Origin: Tessaracoccus sp.
GTDB taxonomy: Bacteria > Actinomycetota > Actinomycetes > Propionibacteriales > Propionibacteriaceae
NCBI RefSeq assembly: GCF_016714275.1
Contig: NZ_JADJNP010000004.1
Coordinates: 496,001 to 560,000 of the forward strand
Direction: 5' to 3'
DNA: 64,000 nucleotides
How positions within the stretch are numbered: position 1 is the stretch's first letter; every line of letters starts with the position of its first letter. The position numbers were made by a program, and so were the translations under genes. Of this stretch, positions 28,046 to 36,181 are shown one piece after another. Under the pieces are notes generated by a model, which worked only from the letters and a program-made list of their open reading frames with translations, was not told the DNA's origin and did no database searches.

Positions 28046-28070
28046 AGATAGCGACGCAGTGTCGCTATCT
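28046..28070. promoter_or_regulatory. Perfect dyad, probable TetR operator
   Basis: Arms AGATAGCGAC and GTCGCTATCT flank a 5-nt centre. It lies between the thiQ stop (28079) and the TetR start (27976). A terminator role for the thi operon is possible, but no U-run follows on the minus strand. Confidence 0.65.
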
Positions 28071-28078
28071 TGTGCGGG

Positions 28079-28723
28079 TCAGACCGGGGGCGTGAGGGTG
28101 AGTACGCGGTCGGCGACCCGCTCCGCCTCGTCCGGGTCGTGGGTGACGTAGACGGCGGTGGTGTGGGTCTCGCGCAGGATGCGGGCGAGGTCGTCGGCGA
28201 GTCGACGACGCAGGCCCGGGTCGAGCGCGGACAGCGGCTCGTCGAGCAGCAGGGCGCGGGGGCTAGGGGCGAGCGAGCGGGCGAGGGCGACGCGTTGGGC
28301 CTGACCGCCGGACAACTCGGTGGGGCGGCGGTGATCGAGGCCGGGCAGGCCGACGAGATCGAGGAGCTCAGACACCCGCGTGCGTTGCTCCGACTTCGAC
28401 AAGTGCGCCAGGCCGTAGCCGACGTTGCGGCCCACGCTCATCGTTGGGAACAGTTGGCCGTCCTGGAACACCATCCCGAAGCCGCGCTTGTGGGTGGGGA
28501 CCGCGGCGAGGTCCGCGCCGTCCCAGAGGACGGAGCCAGAGACGAGCGGTTCGAGCCCGGCGATCGTGCGCAGCAGCGTGGACTTCCCCGAGCCCGAGGG
28601 GCCGAGCAGGGCGACCACCTCGCCGGGGTCGACGCTCAGGCTGACGCGATCGAGAGCGACCGTCTCGCCGTAGCGCACCGTCGCGTCGCGCACCTCAAGT
28701 CCGCTCGTTCTGTGTCCGCTCAC
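28079..28723 (-). CDS. thiQ: Thiamine ABC transporter, ATP-binding protein
   Basis: The ATPase of a thiamine/TPP importer. The 214 residues contain Walker A GPSGSGKST, Q-loop FQDGQLFP, signature LSGGQAQR, Walker B ALLLDEP and the switch His in VTHD. The start is GTG at 28723, overlapping the thiP stop by 4 nt; the much longer open frame on this strand is thiP read in the wrong frame. The TPP riboswitch at the head of the operon identifies the substrate class. Confidence 0.92.
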   Translation of the reverse strand: MSGHRTSGLEVRDATVRYGETVALDRVSLSVDPGEVVALLGPSGSGKSTLLRTIAGLEPLVSGSVLWDGADLAAVPTHKRGFGMVFQDGQLFPTMSVGRNVGYGLAHLSKSEQRTRVSELLDLVGLPGLDHRRPTELSGGQAQRVALARSLAPSPRALLLDEPLSALDPGLRRRLADDLARILRETHTTAVYVTHDPDEAERVADRVLTLTPPV

Positions 28724-30366
28724 CACGCCGTCACCTCCTCGGGCCGTGCCCGCTCCGCGAGGGCCATCGCGGCCCCCGCCAATCCTGCCAGGACAACGGT
28801 CGCGGCCAATGCCAGGCTGTACGACTCCGCTCCGGGACGCCCGAAGAGCCGCACGACGAGGACGGGCAGCGTGGGGTTGTCGGGCCTGGCAAGGAACGAT
28901 GTCGCGCCGAACTCGCCGAGCGATGTCGCAAACGCGAAGCCGACGGCGAGGCCCAGGCCCCGCGTCAGGTGCGGCAGCTCGACCCTGGCCAGCACGGCCC
29001 ACGGCGGCGACCCCAGCGTCGCGGCCGCCTCCAGCTGGCGTGGGTCGACGGCACGAAGGGTGGGCAGCAGGCTGCGCACCACCAGGGGAAGCGCCACCAC
29101 GGCTTGGGCGATCGGGATCAAGATCAGGCTGGAGCGCAGGTCCAGCGGCGGCCGGTTCAGCGTGATCAGGTAGCCGAAGCCGACGGTGACCGCGGAGACC
29201 CCCAACGGCAGAAGGTAGACGGCCTCGACGGCGGCGAGGGCGTGGCGCGCGGCTGGGCGGCGCGGGCGCCGGGAGGCCACGAGGGCGACGATCACCCCGA
29301 GCGGGACCGCGATCGCCGTGGCGGCGAGCGCTGTCGTGAGCGAGGTGCCCAGCGCACGCCAGGGGTTGGCGCCCTGGACCGTCGCCGTCGCGAGCTCGGT
29401 GTAGTTCGCGAACGTGAACGAGCCTGCGCGGTGCAGCGAGCGCCACACGAGGTTCGCCACCGGCAGTCCGAGCAATAGCACCGCGGTTGCGAGGGTGGCC
29501 GTCAGCGCGGGGAGATCGCGGCGCGCGTCGTAGCGACGGGCGGCGCCGACGTCGGGTTGCAGCTTCAGCGCCCGGGTCAGGCCGACCTGGGCGCGCCCCG
29601 TCGCCCACAAGGCCATGGCAACGATGACCAGCTGTGTGATCGACAGCGCCGCCGCGCCCCGCAGGTCGAGGAGCTGGGTCGTCAGGAACCAGATCTCGGT
29701 CTCGACGGTGTGGTACTTGCCGTGGCCGAGCACCATCACGATGCCATACGACGAAGAACTGAACAGGAACACCAGCGCCGCTGCCGACAGCACGGCGGGA
29801 GCCAGCGTCGGCAGCGTGACGGTCGTGAACACGCGGAGCGGGCCGGCGCCCAGGGTGGCGCCGGCCTGGGCGAGGCGTGGGTCGAGGCGCGCCCACATCG
29901 CGCCGACCGTCCGGACCACGACCGAGTAGTTGAAGAACACCATCGCCGCGACGATCGCGACGGGGGTGCCGCCGAGGCCCAGCCAACCGAGCCATCCGTC
30001 GTCGCGGAGCAGCGCGCCCAACGCGATGCCGACCGCCACTGTCGGCAGCACGAATGGGACGGTGACCGCGGCCCGCAGTGCGTCGCGACCAGGGAACCGG
30101 CAGCGGTAGAGCGCGTGCGCGCCGGGAAGGCCGAGCAGGACGCTCAGCAGCGTCGTTGCCCCGGCGGAGGCGAGGGTGAACCCAACGGCGCGCCACGTCC
30201 GAGCGGACGAGAAGACCTCCGCGAATCCGCCGAGGGTCCAAGTGTCGCCGTCGCGGAACCCGTGGACGATCAGGTTCGTCGCCGGCCACGCGAAGAAGAC
30301 GACCAGGAATACGGCGGGGAGCAGCGCGACTGCTACCCACGCCGCGCGCCAGGCCGCCTTCGTCAC
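28720..30366 (-). CDS. thiP: Thiamine ABC transporter, permease (fused two-domain)
   Basis: A 548-residue permease with two tandem binding-protein-dependent transport domains, about 12 membrane segments in all. Each half has an EAA-like loop (ATLGAGPLRVFTTVTLP and ATLGSPPWAVLARVELP). Such fused permeases are typical of ThiP and related iron/thiamine importers. It overlaps thiB by 4 nt (ATGA) and thiQ by 4 nt. Confidence 0.92.
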   Translation of the reverse strand: MTKAAWRAAWVAVALLPAVFLVVFFAWPATNLIVHGFRDGDTWTLGGFAEVFSSARTWRAVGFTLASAGATTLLSVLLGLPGAHALYRCRFPGRDALRAAVTVPFVLPTVAVGIALGALLRDDGWLGWLGLGGTPVAIVAAMVFFNYSVVVRTVGAMWARLDPRLAQAGATLGAGPLRVFTTVTLPTLAPAVLSAAALVFLFSSSSYGIVMVLGHGKYHTVETEIWFLTTQLLDLRGAAALSITQLVIVAMALWATGRAQVGLTRALKLQPDVGAARRYDARRDLPALTATLATAVLLLGLPVANLVWRSLHRAGSFTFANYTELATATVQGANPWRALGTSLTTALAATAIAVPLGVIVALVASRRPRRPAARHALAAVEAVYLLPLGVSAVTVGFGYLITLNRPPLDLRSSLILIPIAQAVVALPLVVRSLLPTLRAVDPRQLEAAATLGSPPWAVLARVELPHLTRGLGLAVGFAFATSLGEFGATSFLARPDNPTLPVLVVRLFGRPGAESYSLALAATVVLAGLAGAAMALAERARPEEVTAW

Positions 30367-31421
30367 CCGATTTCCTCGGCCCAGGTCCGCAGCCAGTTCT
30401 CAAGGTTGGCGTCGACCTCGGCGCCGTCAACCGCGATCGGCTGGTCCGAAAGCGGTGCGAACTTCGCCCACGCCTCCGGCAGCGCGACGCCGTCGAGGGC
30501 CGGGTACATGTACATGTTCTCCGGGATCGTCGCCTGGACCTCGGGGGTCAGGAGGAAGTCGATGAACTTCGCGGCGCCCACCTCGTTCTGCGCGCCCGCG
30601 AGGATGCCGGCGTACTCGACCTGGCGGATGCATGTGCCGAGCAATGCCTCCGTCGTCGAGGCGTCGCCGTCGACGGTGTAGGCGGGGGAGGTGGCGTAGC
30701 TGAGGACGAGCGGGCGCGGGCCCTTGCCGTCGGCGCCGGAGAAGTCGGTGTAGTAGGCGTCGGACCAGCCCGCGGCGAACTTCACGCCGTTGTCCTTCAG
30801 CGCCTTCCAGTAGTCGAGCCACCCGTCTCCCTTCGCGCCGATCGTGGCGAGCAGGAACGACTGCCCCGGCGAGGAGGACGTGGGGGAGGGGACGACGACG
30901 AGATCCTTGTAGGCGGGAGCCACAAGGTCGTCGAGGGTGGTGGGGACCGGCACGTTGTTCGTGGCGAACCAGGCGGAGTCGGCGTTTACGCAGACATCAC
31001 CGAAGTCGACGGGGGTCAGCCCCTCTGCGGCGAGGCCGTCCTTGACCTTCGCGTCCGCGACGTGCGGAACGATGACGCCCTCGCGCACGACGCGGGGGGC
31101 GGTCGTCGAGTCGATGCCGAACACGACGTCGCCCAGCGGCGAGTCCTTGGTGAGGATCAGCTGGTTGACCAGCGACGTCCCCTCGCCAGGGGCGGTGTAG
31201 GTGACCTCGTAGCCGGTCTGGTCGGCGAACTTCTTCAGCAGCTCCTCGGGCAGGGCGAACGAGTCGTGGGTGACGACCGTCAGCTTCTTCGACTCCGTCC
31301 GTGCCTGCGTTCCGGGAGTCGTCGCCGGGCCGCTGCCCCCTGCCGAGGGTGCGGGGGTCGTGCCGGCGCACGCGGCAAGCGCGACGACCGATAGGGCGGC
31401 CATGGCAATACGGATCTTCAT
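30363..31421 (-). CDS. thiB: Thiamine ABC transporter, substrate-binding lipoprotein
   Basis: A secreted binding protein that captures thiamine or its phosphates for ThiPQ. The 352-residue protein starts MKIRIAMAALSV with a lipobox LAAC (Cys18), then a Gly/Ser/Pro linker and a type 2 periplasmic-binding fold (TVVTHDSFALPEE...). The ATG at 31421 has AAAGGAG upstream; a longer reading to 31469 would run into the riboswitch. Regulated by the TPP riboswitch at 31461-31563. Confidence 0.93.
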   Translation of the reverse strand: MKIRIAMAALSVVALAACAGTTPAPSAGGSGPATTPGTQARTESKKLTVVTHDSFALPEELLKKFADQTGYEVTYTAPGEGTSLVNQLILTKDSPLGDVVFGIDSTTAPRVVREGVIVPHVADAKVKDGLAAEGLTPVDFGDVCVNADSAWFATNNVPVPTTLDDLVAPAYKDLVVVPSPTSSSPGQSFLLATIGAKGDGWLDYWKALKDNGVKFAAGWSDAYYTDFSGADGKGPRPLVLSYATSPAYTVDGDASTTEALLGTCIRQVEYAGILAGAQNEVGAAKFIDFLLTPEVQATIPENMYMYPALDGVALPEAWAKFAPLSDQPIAVDGAEVDANLENWLRTWAEEIG

Positions 31422-31460
31422 GTGTGCACTCCTTTCGGAGGCTCGGCACGTGCCGAGGAG

Positions 31461-31563
31461 AACTCCCACTCCCTACGCCGGTGCTAACCGGATCAGGTTC
31501 GAGGGTCTGCGGACCGTCCGCACTCTCAGCACTCTTCAGTGCTCCCCTGTGTTCGGGGACAGT
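31461..31563 (-). promoter_or_regulatory. TPP riboswitch (THI box) of thiBPQ
   Basis: The minus strand contains the conserved THI-box blocks in order: GGGGAGC, GCTGAGAGTG, ACCCTCGAACCTGATC, GGTTAGCACCGGCGTAGGGA. They end about 40 nt before the thiB start. TPP binding should switch the transporter off. No separate terminator is obvious, so control is probably at translation initiation. Confidence 0.95.
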
Positions 31564-31566
31564 TTA

Positions 31567-31726
31567 GCCTCGATCCACCGATCTGCGCCTCCTACGCGGC
31601 CCCATCCAGGCACACTGGCTTCGCCCTGACCGCTCAACAGACGTGTTCGGTATGCCGTCGCGTCCAGGGCTTGCCCGTGCACCTGTCTGGTGCCGCTCGC
31701 TACGGCGCCCACCGGTGGATCGAGGC
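31567..31726. mobile_element. MITE-like element with 14-bp terminal inverted repeats and TTA duplication
   Basis: Perfect ends GCCTCGATCCACCG (31567-31580) and its complement (31713-31726) are flanked by TTA on both sides (31564-31566, 31727-31729), a 3-bp target duplication. The interior shares GTAGCGAGCGGCA-like and AGGGCG...GTAGGAGGC-like blocks with the elements at 2826 and 9488, so it is a divergent relative. It fills the whole gap between disA and the thiamine riboswitch. Confidence 0.75.
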
Positions 31727-31735
31727 TTAGCCGGT

Positions 31736-32773
31736 TTACGAGTTGTCGGTGACCCGCAGGAGGGCGTCGCGGATCTGGCGGGCGCGCGTCGGGCCGATGC
31801 CGTCGATCTCCAGCAGCATGGCCGTCGACGCGCCGAACAGCTCCTGCAGTGTGAAGTGGGTGAGCAGCTTCTCCACCAGGTGCGAGGGCAGCCGGCCGAC
31901 GGTGCTGAGGAGCCTGATGCCGCGCGAGGACAACGACTGCTCGAGGTTCGCGCCGGCACCGAAGCCCAGGCGTTCGGCGACGAGCTGTCCGCTGAAGAGC
32001 TCTTCGGAGGAGAAGTTGGCGAGCTTCGCGAGGTCAAGCTGCGAAGGGTCGTCGAGGTTGTGTGCGTAGTCGGCGACGAGCAGCGGGGCGATGCCCTCGT
32101 ACGCCCCGGCCAGCTCCGCGTGTTGCAGGGCGACCATGCGGCCCTCGACGCCGAGGAGGTCGATATGGAACTGCATCTCGGCGGAAAGACGCCGCGCGAG
32201 TTCGACGCGGTGCGCCACGTGCGTGAGGTCGCGGAGGGTGACCTGCTCGCTGATCTCGAGCGTGGAGAACTGGTCGAGCAGGTCGGAGAGGTGGGCCACG
32301 ACGCGCGAGAGCGTCGCCAGGGTCTGGTTGGCGCGGCTGATCACCTGTGGGACCGTCTCGACGAGGTGGCGGCGGCCGTCGAGGAAAAGCGACACCGTTG
32401 ACATCGATGCCGAAACGGTGACCACAGGCACGTCGGCGGCCTGGGCCGTGCGGTCGGCTGAGCGGTGCCGGGTGCCGGTCTCCGCCGTCGGGAGGTCGCC
32501 CGCTGGAACGAGATGCACGCCGGCGGCGACGATGGTGCCGAGGTCATTGGAGAGCACGATGGCGCCGTCCAGCTTCGCGAGCTCCCGAAGCGCCTGCTCG
32601 GTGCACTCGACGCCGATCTTGAACCCACCGGAGCACACGTGCTGCACGGCCTGGTTGTTGCCGAGGACGATCAGCGCCCCGGTGCGTCCTTGCAAGATGC
32701 GGTCGACGCCCGCCCGCAGCGGGGTTCCGGGCGCGAGCAGCTTCAGGTAGCGGCGCACCGTTGGCTTCGACAC
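31736..32773 (-). CDS. disA: DNA integrity scanning diadenylate cyclase
   Basis: Makes c-di-AMP from two ATP and pauses at branched DNA. The 345-residue protein has the DAC motifs DGA (KLDGAIVLSND) and RHR (GTRHRSAD) in the N-terminal domain, a helical spine, and C-terminal helix-hairpin-helix segments (LLEIDGIGPTRARQI). The ribosome-binding site AGGAGGG lies upstream. The usual disA-radA pairing is interrupted here by two HEAT-repeat genes. The stop is only 7 nt from a MITE-like insertion. Confidence 0.96.
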   Translation of the reverse strand: MSKPTVRRYLKLLAPGTPLRAGVDRILQGRTGALIVLGNNQAVQHVCSGGFKIGVECTEQALRELAKLDGAIVLSNDLGTIVAAGVHLVPAGDLPTAETGTRHRSADRTAQAADVPVVTVSASMSTVSLFLDGRRHLVETVPQVISRANQTLATLSRVVAHLSDLLDQFSTLEISEQVTLRDLTHVAHRVELARRLSAEMQFHIDLLGVEGRMVALQHAELAGAYEGIAPLLVADYAHNLDDPSQLDLAKLANFSSEELFSGQLVAERLGFGAGANLEQSLSSRGIRLLSTVGRLPSHLVEKLLTHFTLQELFGASTAMLLEIDGIGPTRARQIRDALLRVTDNS

Positions 32774-32843
32774 CGGCCCTCCTTCTCGGTCCCCGTCAGT
32801 CTAGGACGTCTCTCCGCTCACAGAGAACGGTGCTCGACGGCGT

Positions 32844-32874
32844 TTGACCTTCACGTCGCGTGAACGTTTAGCCT
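32844..32874 (+). promoter_or_regulatory. Promoter of the HEAT-repeat gene (leaderless)
   Basis: TTGACC (32844-32849) and TAGCCT (32869-32874), spacer 19 nt. The -10 ends 7 nt before the ATG at 32882. Confidence 0.6.
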
Positions 32875-32881
32875 CATCAGC

Positions 32882-33625
32882 ATGACCGATGTCCAGACCC
32901 TGATCCTTTCCCTCGACGCCTTCGACGGCACCGACCGTCGCCAGGCTGCCCTCGCTCTGGGCGCCGTCCGCGACGACGCCGTGGTCGGGGCGCTGCTCGA
33001 CCGGCTGCGGGTAGAGCCCGACTCCCGGGTCCGCGAGGACCTGACGTGGGCGGTCGTGCAGCACGCGGAACCCGCACGGCCGCACCTGGCCGCCATGCTG
33101 GGCGACGTGGATCCCGCACAGCGTCGCACCGCGGCGCATGTGTTGAGCAAGGTAGCGTCGGCGGACGACTTCGAGGCCGTCGCTCCGTTGGTCGCCGACG
33201 CCGACGCAGACGTAGCCATCAAGGCGTACCGCGCCGCTGCGAACACCGGAGGTGAGCGGGCCGTCGGCGTACTCGTCGCGCGGCTGGCCGACGGCGACCT
33301 CCTGCAGCGTGACGCCCTGACCAACGCGCTGGCCACCGTCGGCGAACCCGCGGTTCCTGCACTTGTCGCGGCCCTGTCCAGCGACGACCCGGAGGTTCGG
33401 GAGCACGCGGCGGAGACGCTCGGCCACTTGGGCGGTCCTGAGGCCGACGCGGCGGCCCCGGCGCTGGAGGAGCTAACCGCCGACCCCGTACCCGCGGTCA
33501 GGCTGGCGGCCGTCTCGGCGCTCGGCCAGCTGGCCTTCGCCGCCGACGAGCCCCTGCGCCGCATCGCGTCCGGCGACGACCCGTTGCTCGCTCAGTTGGC
33601 CTTGCGGTTCGCGGCTGACCGCTGA
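32882..33625 (+). CDS. HEAT-repeat protein
   Basis: A 247-residue protein made of successive helical pairs of about 30 residues (for example DPEVREHAAETLGHLGG and DPVPAVRLAAVSALGQL), the HEAT/PBS-lyase repeat pattern, with no other domain. Such proteins are scaffolds. Its 3' end overlaps the 3' end of the MerR-HEAT gene by 34 bp, tail to tail, and the two proteins share repeat style. Together they look like a related pair, perhaps regulator and partner. Predicted to be translated from a leaderless mRNA. Confidence 0.8.
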   Translation: MTDVQTLILSLDAFDGTDRRQAALALGAVRDDAVVGALLDRLRVEPDSRVREDLTWAVVQHAEPARPHLAAMLGDVDPAQRRTAAHVLSKVASADDFEAVAPLVADADADVAIKAYRAAANTGGERAVGVLVARLADGDLLQRDALTNALATVGEPAVPALVAALSSDDPEVREHAAETLGHLGGPEADAAAPALEELTADPVPAVRLAAVSALGQLAFAADEPLRRIASGDDPLLAQLALRFAADR

Positions 33626-34731
33626 TTCCGGGCGCGGTCATCGAGGAGTCGACGAGCGAGGAGGCGTTCGCGGCGGTCCTCGGCGTCCGCCGCCGTCCTG
33701 ATGGCGGCGGACGCTTCGTCGCCCGGCAGATGTCCCAGGGCCGCGAGGGCCGCGAACCGCACGCGGTGCTCCGGATCCGAAAGTGCCTCGGCAAGGGCCT
33801 CGACCGGCGCGGAGGAGACGAACCCGAGGGCGTCCGCAGCAGCCTCGCGGGCGACCACCGACCCGGTCCGGAGAACGGCGACGAGCAGCGACACCGCGCC
33901 CGGTGTGCGGGCCAGCGCGGCAGCGGCCTCGTCCCGAACCCGCTGCCTGGGATCCTCGACTGCGTTCGCCAACGCGTCACCGCCGAGCGACGAGCCGATT
34001 TGGCCGAGGCTGAACGCCGCCTTGGCTGCCACGCGCTCGTCTGAGTCGGACAGGAGCTCGGTGAGGACGGGGATGGCGTCGGCGGCGCGGACCTTGCCAA
34101 GTACGTGCGCCAGCGCATGACGCGAGACGTCGTCGCCGGTCAGAAGCCGGGGCGTGAGCTCGGCGAGGGTGTCGCGCCGGTGGGCCACGGCCCACGCCGC
34201 GCCCTCGCGGACGCCCGGGTCCGGATCGAGCAGCAGGGTGATCATGTCGTCGGGAGTCAGCCGAGCCGGGCTGCCGATCGCCGCAGCGAATCGCACGTCG
34301 GCATCCACGTGCCGCAGCCGCTCTGCCAGCGCGATCGACTCCAGGACATCGTCCCACCCCGGCCCGGCCTCGCTGCCAGCCGGCGGCGTCTCGGCCGCGC
34401 GCTGCAGCCGACGCAAGCGGGTGAGGAGCTCCCGCTCTTCCGCGATCCGACGTTCTACGACCTCAGCGTGTCTGGCGAGCAACTCGCCAGGGTCGGCGCC
34501 CTCACCGTTCAGTGCTTCGGTGATCTCCGTAAGCGACAGGCCCAGAGACTTCAGGTGCTGGATGGCGAGCAGGCGCTCGACGTCCGCGCGCGAGTAGAGG
34601 CGGTAGTCGCCGCCCGAGCGCCCGCTGGGGACGAGAAGCCCGATCTCGTCGTAGTGCCGCAGTGCGCGCTGCGTGAGCCCGGTCCGCCGGGCCAACTCGC
34701 CGATCCGTAGCCACTCCATCAACGGGGACAC
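33592..34731 (-). CDS. MerR-family regulator fused to HEAT repeats
   Basis: A 379-residue protein. Residues 5-75 form a MerR winged helix (LRIGELARRTGLTQRALRHYDEIGLL, then DYRLYSRADVERL); a coiled dimerisation helix follows (about 80-115). The remaining 250 residues are HEAT repeats (DPGVREGAAWAVAHRRD, DERVAAKAAFSLGQIGS and so on) in place of a small-molecule effector domain. The GTG at 34731 is 1 nt after the radA stop, so it is coupled to radA; ATG at 34719 is the alternative. The HEAT domain may sense a protein partner, possibly the neighbouring HEAT protein. Confidence 0.85.
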   Translation of the reverse strand: MSPLMEWLRIGELARRTGLTQRALRHYDEIGLLVPSGRSGGDYRLYSRADVERLLAIQHLKSLGLSLTEITEALNGEGADPGELLARHAEVVERRIAEERELLTRLRRLQRAAETPPAGSEAGPGWDDVLESIALAERLRHVDADVRFAAAIGSPARLTPDDMITLLLDPDPGVREGAAWAVAHRRDTLAELTPRLLTGDDVSRHALAHVLGKVRAADAIPVLTELLSDSDERVAAKAAFSLGQIGSSLGGDALANAVEDPRQRVRDEAAAALARTPGAVSLLVAVLRTGSVVAREAAADALGFVSSAPVEALAEALSDPEHRVRFAALAALGHLPGDEASAAIRTAADAEDRRERLLARRLLDDRARNQRSAANRKAN

Positions 34732-34732
34732 G

Positions 34733-36145
34733 TCACTTGAGCGCCCGGATGTTCGGCGGGCGGGGAGGGGTGCCTTGGCGTTCGACCAGGTGCAGCTCGG
34801 CGAGGGCGTCGTGCAGCGTGGGCACCTCGATGACCTTCAAGTCGCCCAGGCGTGGCACCTTCACGGTCACGTCGCGCGAGCCCTGAGGGATCAGGGCGAG
34901 CTGGAAGCCGAGGCGCGCCGCCTCCGCGAGCCGGCGTTCGACTCCGGGAACGCGCCGCAGTTCACCGGCGAGGCCGACCTCGCCGAGCGCGACGACGCGG
35001 CGTGGGTCCGCCCAGTCCCGCGCCGCGGAGACCACCGCGATGGCCGACGCCAGGTCTACCGAGGGGTCCGTCACGCGCGCCCCGCCCACCGTCGACACGT
35101 AGACGTCCTTGTCCGAGAGCTTCTCCTTGGACTTGCGCTCCAACACGGCCAGCACCATCGCGATCCGTGAGCCGTCCAGCCCGTGCGTCGTCCGCCGCGG
35201 CGACTGAACAGGCCCCGGGCCCACCAGCGCCTGCACCTCGGCCAGCAGCGGCCGCCTGCCCTCCAGCGTCACCGTCACGCACGTACCAGGCGTCGGTTGG
35301 CGATGCACGGACGTGAACAGCCCGGACGGATCGGGCACCTCGACGATGCCCCGCTCGTTCATCTCGAAGCACCCCACCTCGTCCGCGGGGCCGAAGCGGT
35401 TCTTCGTTGCCCGCACCATCCGGAAGCCCGAGTGTCGGTCCCCCTCGAACGACAGCACGACGTCGACCATGTGCTCCATCGTCCGCGGACCCGCGATGGA
35501 ACCGTCCTTCGTGACGTGGCCGACGATCACCGCGGCCATCCCCTCGCGTTTCGCGACGCGCGCGATGGCGCCGGTGACCTCGCGGACCTGGTTGGGGCCG
35601 CCGGGTGCGCCTTCGGAATCAGACGCGATGGTCTGTACCGAGTCCAGCACCAGCAGCGACGGCTTGACCTCTTCGACGTGGCCGAGCACCGTGCCGAGGT
35701 CGTTCTCCGAGGCGAGGTACAGCGTCTCCGCCAGCGCGCCTGTGCGCTCCGCCCGCAGGCGTACCTGTGACGCCGACTCCTCGCCCGACACGTACAGCGT
35801 CCGCTCGCCAGAGCGCGCCCATTTGGCCGCGACGTCCAGCAGCAGCGTCGACTTGCCGACCCCGGGCTCCCCGGCCAGCAGGACGACGGCGCCGGGCACG
35901 ACTCCGTCGCCGAGCACCCTGTCGAGCTCCGCGATGGAGGTCTTGCGTCGTCGGGCCTTGTCAGTGGGCACGTCGCCGATGGGCACGGCCTTGTCCAGCG
36001 GGACCGACGACGGCACCGCCCGCAAGGGCGCACCGCCCCGTTCCGCGACGGTGCCCCAAGCCTGGCACTCGCCGCAGCGGCCGACCCAGCGCGTGCTCGT
36101 CCACCCGCACTCTGTGCAGGCGTAGGTGTCTTGCTTCTTCGCCAC
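34733..36145 (-). CDS. radA: DNA repair protein RadA
   Basis: A RecA-like branch-migration ATPase. The 470-residue protein has an N-terminal C4 zinc finger (CTECGW...CGEC), Walker A GEPGVGKST, the RadA-specific KNRFG motif and a C-terminal Lon-like domain. The start is GTG 36145, supported by a TAGGGT hexamer exactly 7 nt upstream; no ribosome-binding site is needed for such a leaderless message. Downstream it is coupled to the MerR-HEAT gene. Confidence 0.96.
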   Translation of the reverse strand: MAKKQDTYACTECGWTSTRWVGRCGECQAWGTVAERGGAPLRAVPSSVPLDKAVPIGDVPTDKARRRKTSIAELDRVLGDGVVPGAVVLLAGEPGVGKSTLLLDVAAKWARSGERTLYVSGEESASQVRLRAERTGALAETLYLASENDLGTVLGHVEEVKPSLLVLDSVQTIASDSEGAPGGPNQVREVTGAIARVAKREGMAAVIVGHVTKDGSIAGPRTMEHMVDVVLSFEGDRHSGFRMVRATKNRFGPADEVGCFEMNERGIVEVPDPSGLFTSVHRQPTPGTCVTVTLEGRRPLLAEVQALVGPGPVQSPRRTTHGLDGSRIAMVLAVLERKSKEKLSDKDVYVSTVGGARVTDPSVDLASAIAVVSAARDWADPRRVVALGEVGLAGELRRVPGVERRLAEAARLGFQLALIPQGSRDVTVKVPRLGDLKVIEVPTLHDALAELHLVERQGTPPRPPNIRALK

Positions 36146-36152
36146 GACCCCG

Positions 36153-36158
36153 ACCCTA
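36153..36158 (-). promoter_or_regulatory. -10 element of radA (leaderless start)
   Basis: On the minus strand TAGGGT ends 7 nt before the GTG at 36145. Confidence 0.55.
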
Positions 36159-36181
36159 TTGGGTCGCGCCGACAAAACCGT

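Noticed and set aside
28724..30430. A 783-residue frame that seems to fuse something to thiQ
   Set aside because: The upstream part is thiP read in another frame; GTG 28723 overlapping the thiP stop is the natural start.
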